DNA from: Epiperipatus broadwayi
Lineage: Eukaryota > Onychophora > Udeonychophora > Euonychophora > Peripatidae
DNA length: 64,000 nt
Assembly: GCA_028023455.1 (NCBI GenBank)
Contig: JAQFVV010000055.1
Location: 5,054,030-5,118,029 of the forward strand
Reading direction: 5' to 3'
In this document: one piece after another, positions 1 to 10,846 of the stretch
Layout: every line of letters begins with the position of its first letter
How positions within the stretch are numbered: the first letter of the stretch is position 1
Program-made: the position numbers and the translations under genes
Notes under the pieces: model-generated
Told to the model about the DNA's origin: nothing
Seen by the model: the letters and a program-made list of their open reading frames with translations, nothing else
Database searches by the model: none

Positions 1-236
1 ACACGGGATAGCTATTGGTTTCTATCCACTTTTAATGTCTTGTGGGGGAGTACAATCAAAAACATCTGGCCAAAGACGTGTGAAAAAGTTGTATAATTTC
101 CAAGATGCTCATTTCATGTTAAACCAGCACTCACCAGTTGGCTCAGGTCACAATCTATTACACATATCTTTATTATTATTCAGTATATATAGAGCTAAGT
201 TTGACACTTATCAATTAAACTGTAATAATTGTCTAT
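1..236 (-). mobile_element. HH-C hammerhead element, left part
   Basis: This is a copy of the HH-C repeat. Diagnostic segments are the run 'tttgacacttatcaatt' and a spacer ending at the palindrome that continues beyond 2228. Its minus-strand ribozyme is at 96-150. The plus-strand half continues at 2228 because a 2-kb repeat was inserted after CTAG at 237-240. The two halves together make an inverted (minus then plus) ribozyme pair. Confidence 0.7.
96..150 (-). ncRNA. Hammerhead ribozyme HH-C, core mutated
   Basis: On the minus strand the order is CCAA, then CUGGUGAG, a stem II hairpin with loop GGUUU, UGAAA, a short stem III, and the return strand UUGG. One core base differs (CUGAUGA reads CUGGUGA), so this copy is probably inactive. 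Confidence 0.6.
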
Positions 237-240
237 CTAG

Positions 241-2227
241 TATAATGGTTGGTCAAAGATTTGGACTTTTCCACTATCTGCCGTACAGAGCACCACTAAG
301 CTATTTGAACCTAGAATATTTATAATGTAGGCAGATACATCCTGGAAAAAAATCCAATTTTTATATTGACTGTTATCCCATGCCACCAGCTCATGGAGAC
401 GCAGAGATTTAATATATCTAAATTCTTAAATGTATTTCAATATTAAAATAAAATAAGCCATTGCCAGTAATAACACACAAAAACATTTATTGTCGCACAT
501 ATATTTAAATTTGAGTAATAAATTAATCTTACTTTAATTTTTTATTAATTTTAAATTTAAATTAATATTTTAGCTAGTCCGCACAGAGGGACATTTTATA
601 TATTTTTATTTTAGAATGTTGAGTATAGATAAGCTACATAGATTACGCAATTAAAACTTTTCAAAACATCCATCCTCAAGCTAAAAGTTCGTAGCTAAAC
701 CAACGCTCGCTTCCTGATATACAGATGCAACCAATGCAATATGAAGATGTTCTAGCATAAAACCATACTCACATAAATGTATGTCTGCAGCATGATATTA
801 TTTAAAAGAAATGATCCTCATCCAGTACAGGAAGGTGCATCTGTCTGGCAAAGGAATCATGTATATAAAATATTAGAGAAATGCTACAAATGGAAGGAGA
901 GTGGTACTTTGCCAACTTATAGTCCCTATCCATAGAGCAAAAGGGGATCAATGTCACAGGAAATGTCTGTGTCCATTGCAACACAATGACTACACCTTTG
1001 GGTCATGCATTCAGTTGGGCACGCTTGCCATGTATGCTAACACACTTCACATTACATTGATATAAGCACCCATATATCCCTCTACCAGCATCAACTCAAC
1101 TACGAAAGAAATAGTCTGAAATTAAACCCCTTTAAACTAACAAACTTTAACAAATCTATGCAGCCATCTACACCCAACCTAAATTTAATACATTTTAATA
1201 ATTTAGTTAATAAATACAAAATAAATAAAGAAAAATGGAAATGATTGATTAAAAAAAAGATTAACTGATCTAGCATCCTATTCTTGGTCAGACAAGAGGT
1301 CTTTAAAAGTTATATTTAGCTGATGCATTAAAAGCTTGTTTAAGAGATCGATCTCTAAGTTCACATTGAAAAAAAAAGTTTATACTTCCTAGAGTAAGTT
1401 TTTATGAATCCTGCTGGTTGTGGAAGTTTTATGGAAGTGCATCCTAAGTCTCGCATTTTGTGTAGATTTTCTGGAGATGAAACTGCTTCTTGCCAATACT
1501 TGGGTCAGGAACTGTCATAGGGAGGCCTCAGCTGATGCAGGAAATTAAATCTATTGCAAGACTCCTACATCATGGAGTCTGCAATACAGCTACAGTTCAT
1601 AGAAGATCAATAGTCAGAATAAAACAACAATCAACTATTTTTCTTTTTATAGTCTTAGACCTCCCTTATCACTAAATTTTCGGATCCATCGAACATGACA
1701 TCACGGATCCTAAAGTCTGGATGTTTTCCATTCTGGCCCATGCATGGCTTGGTGCTTGCATTGGTCAATCTTTAATTTTTTTATATCTCTTATCTGATCT
1801 TCAATTATTTAAGTGCCCCAAGAGCTAGTTTGCTTTACATTTAAATAATAAAACTATCATTTCCATTTACTAAGATTAAACATGATTCTTGAAATTAATT
1901 TTAACATTTATTTCTATTTTCTTTTATATGATTTTTTATTAAAAGTACTAATCTTTAGATCTTTACTTTTTTTTAAATTTCTTACTTTTAAGGTCAGCGC
2001 GACTGCCTTGCACTTGCAGGCAGTTGCTCGGGTTGCGGGTTCATGTCCCGGCCGATGCTATGAGACTTAAAAAAAAAACTTTTTTTTAAAAAAAGTTTTC
2101 CATCTGTGCGATATATATCTTAAACATAACTCTTAATTTTCTTTTAGTCTTTAATAAATCAATTTTATTTATTTTCCTCTTTTATTTTAATTTTAAAATA
2201 ATGTAATGGCATATATATACCATTACA
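241..2227. mobile_element. 2-kb dispersed repeat, copy 1, nested in HH-C
   Basis: The segment aligns along most of its length with 5478-7554. Shared landmarks are a CTGCYGTACAG block near the left end, a 'gagtatagataa'-type block near 615, 'gcccca.gagctagtttgct' near 1815 and a right end reading TACCATTACA. The left end reads TATAATGGTT, so the ends form a short inverted repeat (TRTAAYGGTW). CTAG precedes it at 237-240 and follows it at 2228-2231, consistent with a 4-bp target duplication. It interrupts an HH-C element, which dates it as younger. Class is undecided: a solo LTR with TG..CA ends or a terminal-inverted-repeat DNA transposon both fit. No transposase or pol motif is readable. Confidence 0.6.
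1991..2072 (+). mobile_element. tRNA-derived SINE remnant
   Basis: A locally GC-rich block has a tRNA-like second half with a B-box-like GGGTTCATGTCC at 2037-2048, followed by an A-rich tail. The first half keeps GGTCAGCGCGACTGCC, the end of the A-box arm, so the 5' end is truncated. It matches the fuller copy on the minus strand at 47131-47215. Confidence 0.65.
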
Positions 2228-2480
2228 CTAGATATACTGAGCAATGATAGAGATATGTGTAAGAGATTGTGATCTGTGCCAACTGATGAGTGCTGGTTCA
2301 GCACAAAATGTGCATCTTGGGAATCGTACAACTTTTTCACAAATCTTTGGTCAGTTGTTTATGATTATACCTCTCCACAAGGTGTTAAAAGCAGATAACA
2401 GGCAGTATCTACCTTGTGTTAGAGTGATGTAGTGAAAACTACACTAGTGAAATATTATTTCTTATCTTAAAAGTCTGTCT
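2228..2480 (+). mobile_element. HH-C hammerhead element, right part
   Basis: Continuation of the HH-C element split by the 2-kb repeat. It carries the ribozyme at 2268-2326 and then the usual HH-C tail, including the phrase on a 'gatgtagtgaaaa' theme seen again near 14045 and 59110. Confidence 0.65.
2268..2326 (+). ncRNA. Hammerhead ribozyme HH-C
   Basis: Stem I pairs GAUC..CCAA with UUGG..AAUC. Core CUGAUGAG is intact, stem II is UGCU/AGCA with loop GGUUC, and stem III is AUG-UG-CAU followed by C17. The second core strand reads CAAAA instead of CGAAA (G12 to A), which should abolish activity. Confidence 0.7.
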
Positions 2481-2669
2481 TGTGAATAATAATTATGCTA
2501 TGTGCATTTGAAGGTTATTACTTTACCAGTATATGTACTTGGCCAATGGAAAGGCAGTCATAATTAATTGATTTCTTTAATAAATTTTATTCATGCATAG
2601 TATTACTGTGGTGCCACCAGCTATGATATTTCAAACTATACAAAACTAAATGTAAATATGGTACTGTAG

Positions 2670-3257
2670 TAGGGTGACCAGACATCCCAATTTTTCAGGA
2701 TTTGTCTATTTTTGATTAGATGTCCCAGTGGTTCCAAAATGTCTTTTTGGGACCATTGTATGTCCCAATTTTCAAATACTTATAATTATTATTTGTCTTA
2801 CATAAATAATTCATTGCAAAAATGATAGTTTCTTGGCCCTCTCTGTTCATTTTACTCTCTACTATAATATAAAAATTTCAGACAAATTCCAACACCAAAA
2901 CAAAGATTGCTATTACATTATACGGCTGGGTTCTCAAGCTAGACATGTTCTTGTGTCCAATCTTACCTTTGAACAAGCGCAGTTGGATTTTTGTAGGTTA
3001 AAATTTGAACTGCACTTGCACCTGCTTTGATTGATAGTGTAGTTTTACTAGTTGTTTGTTGATATTAATTTTCTATAGTGATAAAATTAATAGGAATATT
3101 AATAACCCTAAATAATAGACAACATGCCAAAGAGGAAGTGTACTTACAATGATAAATATACACAAGAATAGAGTTTTATAAAAAAAAAGGGCACAATGCC
3201 GTAAAAATAATTGGTCATTATGTCCTGATTTTTGATTGAAGCAGTTTGGTTACCCTA
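2670..3257 (+). mobile_element. hAT-like non-autonomous transposon
   Basis: The element begins TAGGGTGACC and ends GGTTACCCTA, an imperfect terminal inverted repeat. It is flanked by TACTGTAG (2662-2669) and TACTATAG (3258-3265), an 8-bp target duplication with one change, as expected for hAT. Only the first codons of a transposase remain (3124-3225). The 588-bp length shows it is deleted internally. Confidence 0.8.
3124..3225 (+). pseudogene. hAT transposase N-terminus remnant
   Basis: From ATG at 3124 the reading is MPKRKCTYNDKYTQE, then a stop, then SFIKKKG. This resembles the N-terminus of a widespread hAT-derived protein group that starts MPKRK..(F/Y)N followed by FIKK and a zinc-binding C..C. 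The zinc-binding part is not preserved. It is a dead internal deletion product. Confidence 0.55.
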
Positions 3258-3265
3258 TACTATAG

Positions 3266-4220
3266 CATCTATCCCCCCCCTTCCACTAAATATCACATTT
3301 CAAACAATTAATTTATGTACTGTAATCAAATTTTGTTTATGATTTAAATACCATACCTATTCAGTTTTGTACCATAATCAAAAGCACTTTTTTTTCCCCG
3401 AGTATTTTTTCCTTGAAAAAGTGTACACAGCCTGAATTTTTTTAATCAGTTGTTTTAACAAATTACTTCATTACTTCCTTTGCATAAAATGCTTCATAAA
3501 AAACAATTGTTTTTATTAATAGCAGAACAAATACTTTTTTTTGTTGAAAAATATGCCCTTTAACATGACAGCATTATGGACATTTAGGGATTTTATACAT
3601 AAAATAAATACGGTCAACCATGGATTGCAGCTCAACCTGTTTCTTCCAGTGCTTAAATTTCACATGAACTCCAATCTATAAATCATGTGATTACTATTTT
3701 TTAAATTTATTTATTATTATTTTAGCTCTGTTGTAAAGAGATGCTTAAAACTGGGAAAATAAGATTTGCTTCTGAGGTCAGGTGATGATTTTACTTTATC
3801 ATCATCATTTAATTATTATGAATCTATTATAAGATGAAAGTCTCCCCAAATTCAATCCAGTTTCTCTAATCCATAGCTTCTTTTCTCATAATCAAACTAG
3901 CAAACTTAATTATTTCATCCAAACCATGTCTTATGTGATCTCGTTCTAAGTCTTTTTACAATCTTTTGGAATATAAATTGTGAACTCAGTACATTGGTAA
4001 AATTTATTATTTAATAATGTTTTCCAGAATTATTAAGAATTGTACATTAATATTTATAATCTATTACTACAAGTGTATTTCAATCTATAATACAGTATTT
4101 TCTTAATACATGTTTGACGTATATGCATACACACACCCCTCATTATAATTTAATTTTAAAATGTATACATTTGGATAATAATATATCATTAACAACAAAA
4201 ATAGACTAATGCAATTATAA
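3266..4220. other. AT-rich sequence, no feature
   Basis: Only short homopolymer runs (poly-T near 3390 and 3535) and ATC/ATT clusters near 3800 are visible. No frame, tRNA, ribozyme core or family match was seen. Confidence 0.5.
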
Positions 4221-4224
4221 AAAA

Positions 4225-4410
4225 AAATAGTACAATAATAAATACAAACAGTAGCAATATGCCTTAGTAATAAAAGGATGCAAGAAGATTTGTACATAAA
4301 ATCCTGCTTCTTGCATCCATTGATTACTAAAGCCTGCACTGGGTGGCACTACTGTATGGAGAGTTTGCTATCATTTTAATAGCTTATGAAATTGTGATCA
4401 TGTGATAATA
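4225..4410 (+). repeat. HH-B element fragment with short palindrome
   Basis: Contains the HH-B tail landmarks: 'tgcatccattgattact', a block ending in ACTGTATGGAGAGTTT, and 'gtgatcatgtgat'. The left part is a short inverted copy ('ggatgcaagaagattt' against 'cttgcatcc'). The ribozyme portion is absent. Confidence 0.65.
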
Positions 4411-5250
4411 AATAAACAGACGAAAGCACAAGAAAAATGGTGGACTAAGAGATGATTTGTCTTGGTGCTCATATAGATGGATATATACAAAATTTATGAT
4501 TTTTAAAAACTTTTTTATTTAGTAAATCTTCCGTCTTTGTTACTAAAATTATGAAGAGTTCATGGATATGCAGTAGGAAGGGTACTACTATATAGATAGT
4601 ATTTTTAAAATATTACACAGTTGTAGACAATGGGAAAAATACAATACTTATAAATGGCTCCTAATCAGATCGTTTTAATAAAAACAGGCTTCAAATGACC
4701 CCAAATTTTCATATCTTCATTTTGTATTTTTTGATAGATATTATTAGCATATTTACTGTTGTCTTGAATGGTATGTTTGAAATGTAAGAGGATATTAGTT
4801 TTAAAAATATAAAGATCAAGATACATGAGGGGAAAAAGATGACCACTTAAAAGATGGATTCTGTCGTGTATTTTTGTGAAGAGTATTATTGAACATACTA
4901 ATAAATGGAACCAGAACTCTTAAGAACAGTTGAAACAATATTGGATATGTATAGAGGATATCTCAAAAAAGATTGTAAAACAAATATGAAACTGAGCACC
5001 AGGAAAGAGAGAAAAAGGTCTTTCAAAAATCTGAAGGAAAAAAGGGGATAAATAGAGAAATTAAAGAGAAATTTGTGGCAAGATTTATGGATGGACAGAA
5101 AGACATGGATCTTTGGGAATTGGAAAATATCATAGACCATTATTGTCTGATAAGAAGATTAAAGATGTACAGTATTTGAATTTTGTTAAATTTAAAGTCT
5201 ATATATATATTCTAATATTTTCACAGATAAAAGATGTCATATTATTATTA
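4411..5250. other. AT-rich sequence, no feature
   Basis: A purine-rich stretch at 4960-5100 gives an 80-codon open frame on the minus strand, but it has no recognisable domain. I see nothing else to annotate. Confidence 0.45.
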
Positions 5251-5280
5251 CTATTTATAGGATATTCCGTGTAGTGAAAA

Positions 5281-5345
5281 AGCTAAATGCTGACGTTTCA
5301 GTACAATATCAAGTACCTTACTCAGAGTGTCCTCTTTCTCAAATC
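5281..5345 (-). ncRNA. Penelope-type hammerhead, left arm
   Basis: On the minus strand: stem I strand ending CACU, CUGAGUA (G8 replaced), stem II GUAC/GUAC, UGAAA, then the minimal stem III ACGU and C17, and the return strand AGCAUUUAGC. The CGUC cleavage context is the one typical of Penelope hammerheads. Confidence 0.6.
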
Positions 5346-5361
5346 ATGCATTCTTATGATT

Positions 5362-5432
5362 TGAGAAAGAGGATGCTCTGAGGAAGGTACTTGATATTGT
5401 ACTGAAATGTCAGCATTTAGCTTTTTCACTAC
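5362..5432 (+). ncRNA. Penelope-type hammerhead, right arm
   Basis: Stem I AUGCU pairs with AGCAU, and further out GAAAG pairs with CUUUUUC. The core is CUGAGGA (N7 = G is allowed) and UGAAA. Stem II is A(G)GUAC with GUACU, one base bulged. The stem III segment reads AUGUC here and ACGUC in the left arm. It is short and probably needs dimerisation to be active. Confidence 0.65.
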
Positions 5433-5477
5433 ACAGAATATCCTGCAAATAGTAATAATAATATGATATATATATAT

Positions 5478-7554
5478 TATAATGGTTTGAAAAGAATAGG
5501 AGTCTTACCGTATCTGCTGTACAGGGCGCCACCAGGCATTTGAACATGGAAAATTTATATAGTAGGCAGATACGTAAGTTAAGAAAACATTTTTTTATAT
5601 ATATTTTATTCCGACCGTCAGCCCAATGTCACTAGCTCATGAGTCGCAGAGATTTATAAAATTTAATTCTTATTTAAAAATATTTCCAATATTAAAATAA
5701 AAAAAATTAAAAGAAGCCACTGCCAGTAATTAACACACAAACATTTATTAACGCACATATAAATAAAATTGAGGAACAAAAATTATTTTAGGTTTTAATA
5801 TCAATTTTTAAATTTAACTTATTATTTTAAACTATTCACACAGATTTGTTTAATATTTTTAAGAGTGTCGAGTATGAATAAACTACATAGATTGCATTTG
5901 AAAAGAAAACATTCTATCCCTGATTTAACCTTAGGCCAAAAGTTTGCAGCCAAACCAACGCCAATCCATCTGATATATCGATGTATTCAATGCAGTATGA
6001 ATACGACAGCACAAATACCATACTGTCAGGAATGTACGTCTGAACAGCATGGTTAAGAAGACATTGACTCTTGTCCAGACAGGAATATTACATCTGTCTG
6101 ATGAGAAGAGCAATAAAAAAAACCTCCATAGGAAAGGACTGTGTTTTCCGTCTTACTATCCCATTCCATAGGCAAAAAGGGGGTGTGCAGTGTATAATGC
6201 GATGCTGCACGTAGTGAATCTTATACTACATCTACTAATTACACCAGTATATCCAATCCATTGACCCAATTTAACTACAAAACAAATAACCTAAGATTAC
6301 CCTCCCTTAAACTAACATAACTTTGCGAATCTATGCAACCATTCATGCCCGACTTAAATTTAACATTTATATAAATTCGCACAGATGAATTTTATAAAAG
6401 TTTGTTTTTTAATGTTGAGTATAGATTGGCTACATAGATTACTTGGTTAAAAACATTTCAAAATAAACATAAACAATTAAAATATAAAATCATTGATGTA
6501 ATTGCAGAGGGAATTCACAAGAAACCCAATGGCATTCATCATAAGATGGAGCATTGACACCAATAACTTAAAAGACATCCGAATAAATACATTTTAGATA
6601 CTCAATGTAAGGTATCATTATTTACAGAATGTCTATATATTTTAATCAAATATGAAAATAAAACATAATTAAACGTTAACGAATCTATGCAAGCATCTAT
6701 ACCCAACCTAAATTTAATACATTTAAATGATTTATACAATAAATATGTAAAAAAAAAAAAAAAATGGAAATGATTTTTAGCAAACTCAAATGTATAAAAA
6801 TTAAACATTAATAATTAATTTGAAAACTTAAAAGTTTATTTTAAAATTGAGGTTAGCTGAATATTAAAAGCTTGTCAAATCTTTAAAGTTCTTAATTACT
6901 TTTAGTAAATTTTTTCCGTTTATATCTTACAGTAGAAGAGCTCCCGGTTCCTGGTGTCAATTCCCATGAAGTCTTTATTTGAAGACCAGTCTATCTGAAG
7001 GTGGACTTAGCTGGAACAATCCTGGTATTACAATCATTTCATTTGAAATAAGTGAGAGAGGGCGACAAGTGCGTCTTATCGCCCTTCTCACAAAACTAAG
7101 CTGGAACTGATTTTAATTTCAATATTTTTCCTTTTATACTGTTCATCCGGATTCACTGAACAATGGTTTCCTGTTCCAAATTTTCGTTACGGTCCAAGCC
7201 TTCATTGCTGCTTCTATTGGACATATAATTTATTTTTGTTCTCTTATCTATATTTCATCTGACTTTTTTATATAAGAGCCCCAAGGGCTAGTTTGCTTTT
7301 CATTTAATTTATAAAACAATCATTTCCATTTACAAAAATATTTTATCCTTAAATCTTGTACTTTTTTTTATAAAAAAGTACGTTCAAATATTTTCTTCTT
7401 TTTTAAAAAAAGAAAATAATACTTTTAAAGTTTTCATTCCATCTGTCCAATATATTATATACATTAATCAACTTTTAATTTTTTAGTTTTTATTTAAGAA
7501 TTTAAAAAAAGTTTATTCTAATTTTAAATTAATGTAATGGCCTATACCGTTACA
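5478..7554. mobile_element. 2-kb dispersed repeat, copy 2
   Basis: Homologous to 241-2227, with ends TATAATGG and CCGTTACA. The right end keeps CCG where copy 1 has CCA, suggesting an ancestral TGTAACGG..CCGTTACA terminus. It sits in an AT dinucleotide tract, so its target duplication cannot be resolved. A 95-bp segment near 7020-7110 with an inverted 'gggcgac..gtcgccc'-type hairpin looks like a small secondary insertion. Confidence 0.6.
5865..6056 (+). other. Short open frame in 2-kb repeat, unidentified
   Basis: A 63-codon frame ends in a zinc-ribbon-like pattern, C-I-Q-C then Y-C-Q-E-C, then QH. A loose resemblance to the C-terminal cysteine cluster of piggyBac transposases is possible but I cannot support it. 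The corresponding stretch of copy 1 (near 620-790) is full of stops, so it is a relic at best. Confidence 0.25.
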
Positions 7555-8600
7555 ATATATATATATATATATAAACAATGGAAATTAAGGAATGATATCC
7601 ATGTAAACAACCCAGGGAAAAAATTACCATTGAAGGCTAAACAACTTTTCTCTCATTTGGTCTTGAATTTAAACCCAGACCCATAGTTTTATAGATATTA
7701 GTTTGCTATTAGACTATTTATAATCATTCATTGCTCAGCAACAAATTGAAGATAGGTGTGAGAAATATGAGAAAAACTAATTCTTGACTAAAAAACAATA
7801 ATATCCTTCAACATCACTTAATAATGAAAGCAGTATGACACTATACAAGATTCACAAGCTCATCGTGTAATTAATAATCCATCTTCCTCAGAGAGTTATA
7901 TATGTTCAATTAAATATTTTATGTATTTATTATGATGCAAACAATGGAAATTAAGGAATTATATCCTTATCACAATTTGGATTAGAAGTAAAATAGGATC
8001 TCCTTTTTCTTCTATTTAAACACAGGACAAAAGAACTATAATAGGTTACTAGAGAAAACTTGTGTAGCCTTAGGATTGTTAATAACCGATAGTTTCCTAG
8101 CAACATCAAAAGCTGTTTTCTCTGGTAATTTAGGTTGATTTAATCTCTTAGTTTCTATTATTTACATCATCATAAAACCATGAAAATATTTGACATACAC
8201 ATACATGAAAGGTTGAAAGAAATATACGTTTAAGCTAATAAGACTGATTACTAATCACATGTATTTGTTGAAACCTTGATAAAAATATAGAACATATAGA
8301 ATAAAATTTTATGTAATGTACATCAGTAACTACATTTTAAGAGACAATGGTTTATTTTTTCGATGATAGCAACAATATGTATATACCGTAAGAAGTGTAT
8401 CAGTTTAAATACAATGGAGTTGTGAACTACCTTGTATCTAATTAGACGATTTTACTTATATGCTATTGTGTTTGGTCTGAAGTACAGACCCAACCTATAG
8501 AAAATAACACTAGCACCAGTATTTATAATTAATATAATATTTACAAATATAAATAATGCAGAATAATATAGTTCTAATGTGAACTCTTGGATCTGAGTCT
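7555..8600. other. AT-rich sequence, one short repeated phrase
   Basis: An (AT)n run opens the stretch. The phrase 'aacaatggaaattaaggaat' occurs at about 7577 and again at about 7938. No frame or ribozyme motif was found. Confidence 0.45.
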
Positions 8601-8604
8601 TATT

Positions 8605-9035
8605 GATCTGCTTCCAGCTACACCTGATAGCTTGCCTTATGGGTAGGGAGGATGACTTCCCACTGTACCAGACAGCTTTCCTCAAGTCAGCAGTAGTCTT
8701 AGCAGTGTCTGGTTTTATGTGGATGTGCCATGCTGCATGGACAAATAGTGTATTGCTATTGTAAGAATGCTTACTGCGTTTTAGGTTAGCAGTGCTCCTG
8801 GAGAATGCATACCATCTTTGTAGGTTAAGCAGATGTTCTCTGTCTTCCCTCCAAAAGGCTGACCATTTATAGCCAGATCTCTGACCTCACTGGAGCATTT
8901 GCATTCAGTGATCATAATTGCATATTGGTCTGTACTAATCATTGGTTATGTGTTTATCAGTACATTAGCTATTGGCCAGAAGCAAACAATACTCAATCTG
9001 ATCAGATAAAAAGGAATCTGGAAAAGTCCACTTCG
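8605..9035. repeat. Unidentified repeat, copy 1
   Basis: This less AT-rich block shares scattered similarity with 16648-17010: CCACTTCCAGCT-like at the left, then 'cctccaaa.gg.tga', 'tattggtctgt' and 'gaatctgga.aa' in the same order. It looks like an old dispersed element, possibly once coding, but no frame survives. Confidence 0.4.
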
Positions 9036-10075
9036 GAGAGAAAGGCAAACTACACCATATGCTATCCAAAGAAAAATGTATAAAACTATGAATTAATAAA
9101 AAACAATTAAAATTTTATGACATTTAGCAACCATCTTTCTTTCTCTGAGCATGTAAACAATTACATAAATAAAATTTCTTCAGTTTATGTTGAAAGCACA
9201 TGCATTTTATTCTTTATTATTCTTTCTAAATTTGATGTGCAGTATTTTAAATAATAAAATATTTTCTGAGAGTAATGCTAAAAGGTTTACAAAAGTTTAG
9301 AACATATTAAAAGTTGATACTTAACATAAAAATAATTAGAGGTCTTAATTTCTTGATAACAAAATCACTATTAAAGTTTCTATAAGAGGAAAAAAATACT
9401 GAAAAAAAAAGAATTTTGCCACAGTGTATTAATAATTATGAAAGCCAGATATTTTGCTATTTACTTTATTTTAAAAATAAAAATACAGTAGTTAGTTTTT
9501 CTTTCTTATTCTTAAATGCTTTAGGGAATACATGAGTGGGCATCAACTCAGTAAAATTATGTAAATGTGTCCCTTCAATTTATTATTAATAACTATATAT
9601 ATATATTTAAAATTGTGTTTATAATCTTGATTTATATTACTACTATACAAATAAAAAAGCATCCATGGTTTATGTATGTGTGTGTTAAAAAGTGCCACAC
9701 ACTTGTAGTTCAATAAATAATAGATATTCAATTATAATCATTGTTTAATAAAACATGAATGATTACACTATACATTGAATGTCAGGGGACTTAAAACAAA
9801 ATATAGTATAATTTGCAGCTTCTTTGTATAGTATATATGCAGTATATATAAATTAACAAATATGTTTGATATGTATCTATAATCAATTAAATCTTACAGA
9901 TTTGCAACACATTCTTTTAAACCTCATAACACAAATGCTACAATATTTGATATGTCTAAATGTTCTAAAATGCAGTTATTGGTGAAGCTAATTACAATTA
10001 ATAAAATTAATGGCTGACTACTTTCAAGAAGTTTTCAAACATGCCCTCAACATTAAAGCTAATTAACAACTCAAA
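9036..10075. other. AT-rich sequence, no feature
   Basis: Contains an (AT)n tract near 9595 and long A/T runs only. Confidence 0.5.
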
Positions 10076-10089
10076 AGACCTTTCTTTTG

Positions 10090-10190
10090 ATCAAGCTCTC
10101 CATACAATGTCACACGATCACTATTTCTTATGTTTGCACTGAGTAACACTACTGTATGGAGAGTTTTCCCCATACAATGTGTAAAATTAC
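10090..10190. repeat. HH-B tail fragment
   Basis: The block 'ctccatacaatgtcacacg' and, inverted, ACTACTGTATGGAGAGTTTT are the HH-B tail in a short palindromic form. No ribozyme is present. Confidence 0.55.
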
Positions 10191-10846
10191 ATGCCCTCAA
10201 ACTAGCTGCAGTACGGAGATGAAGCATTCATGTATTGAACAGAATGAGTGCTTCTGTAGAAAAATTCACTAAAACTTTCAAAAGCTTTAATTAAAATTCA
10301 ATTTCAAAAATTCATTAAAATATGTACATATTCAACCTTACAAATTCCATCCAACAAATGGCACATAGAATAGTGTAATAAGAACAATAAGTACATTAGT
10401 GTATATAAGCTATTTTGCAAAATGTAAAAAAAAAATCTTAACTATTTTGCTAAATATAAAAAAAGAAGAATGAACTATTCAAACTTTTTGTATGGAATTT
10501 CTGTTGACATTCAATTTTTTTACCTTCAGTTGAATTGTTTTTATATACCACAAGGAATGAGTTTGATCAATGCATTATTGATTAATTATAAGAAGTTCCC
10601 ACAATGGTAAAATCAAATTTACAATTAAAGCTTAATAATACTAAAAGCATTTGCAAGATAAAAATATATTGATAATGTAGTCTGATTAATGTAAAAGAAA
10701 AAGAATCAAACTCATTAATTTTTGTATGGAATTTCTATTGACTTTCAATTTTTTTACCAACAGTTGAATTGTTTTTATATATGGCAAGGAATGACTTTGA
10801 CCAATGCATTATTGGTTGATTATAAAAAGTTCACACAATGCTAAAT

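Larger units (their letters stand above)
5253..5465. repeat. Palindrome of two Penelope-type hammerheads
   Basis: Two near-identical arms of about 90-100 bp (5255-5348 and 5352-5450) are arranged tail to tail around a short spacer. Each carries a hammerhead motif, on the minus strand in the left arm and on the plus strand in the right arm. Inverted terminal copies are a known habit of Penelope-like elements. Confidence 0.7.

Noticed and set aside
5865-6056. piggyBac transposase C-terminus
   Set aside because: Only a loose cysteine pattern is shared. No DDD catalytic region is present, no TTAA flank, and the homologous copy is not open.
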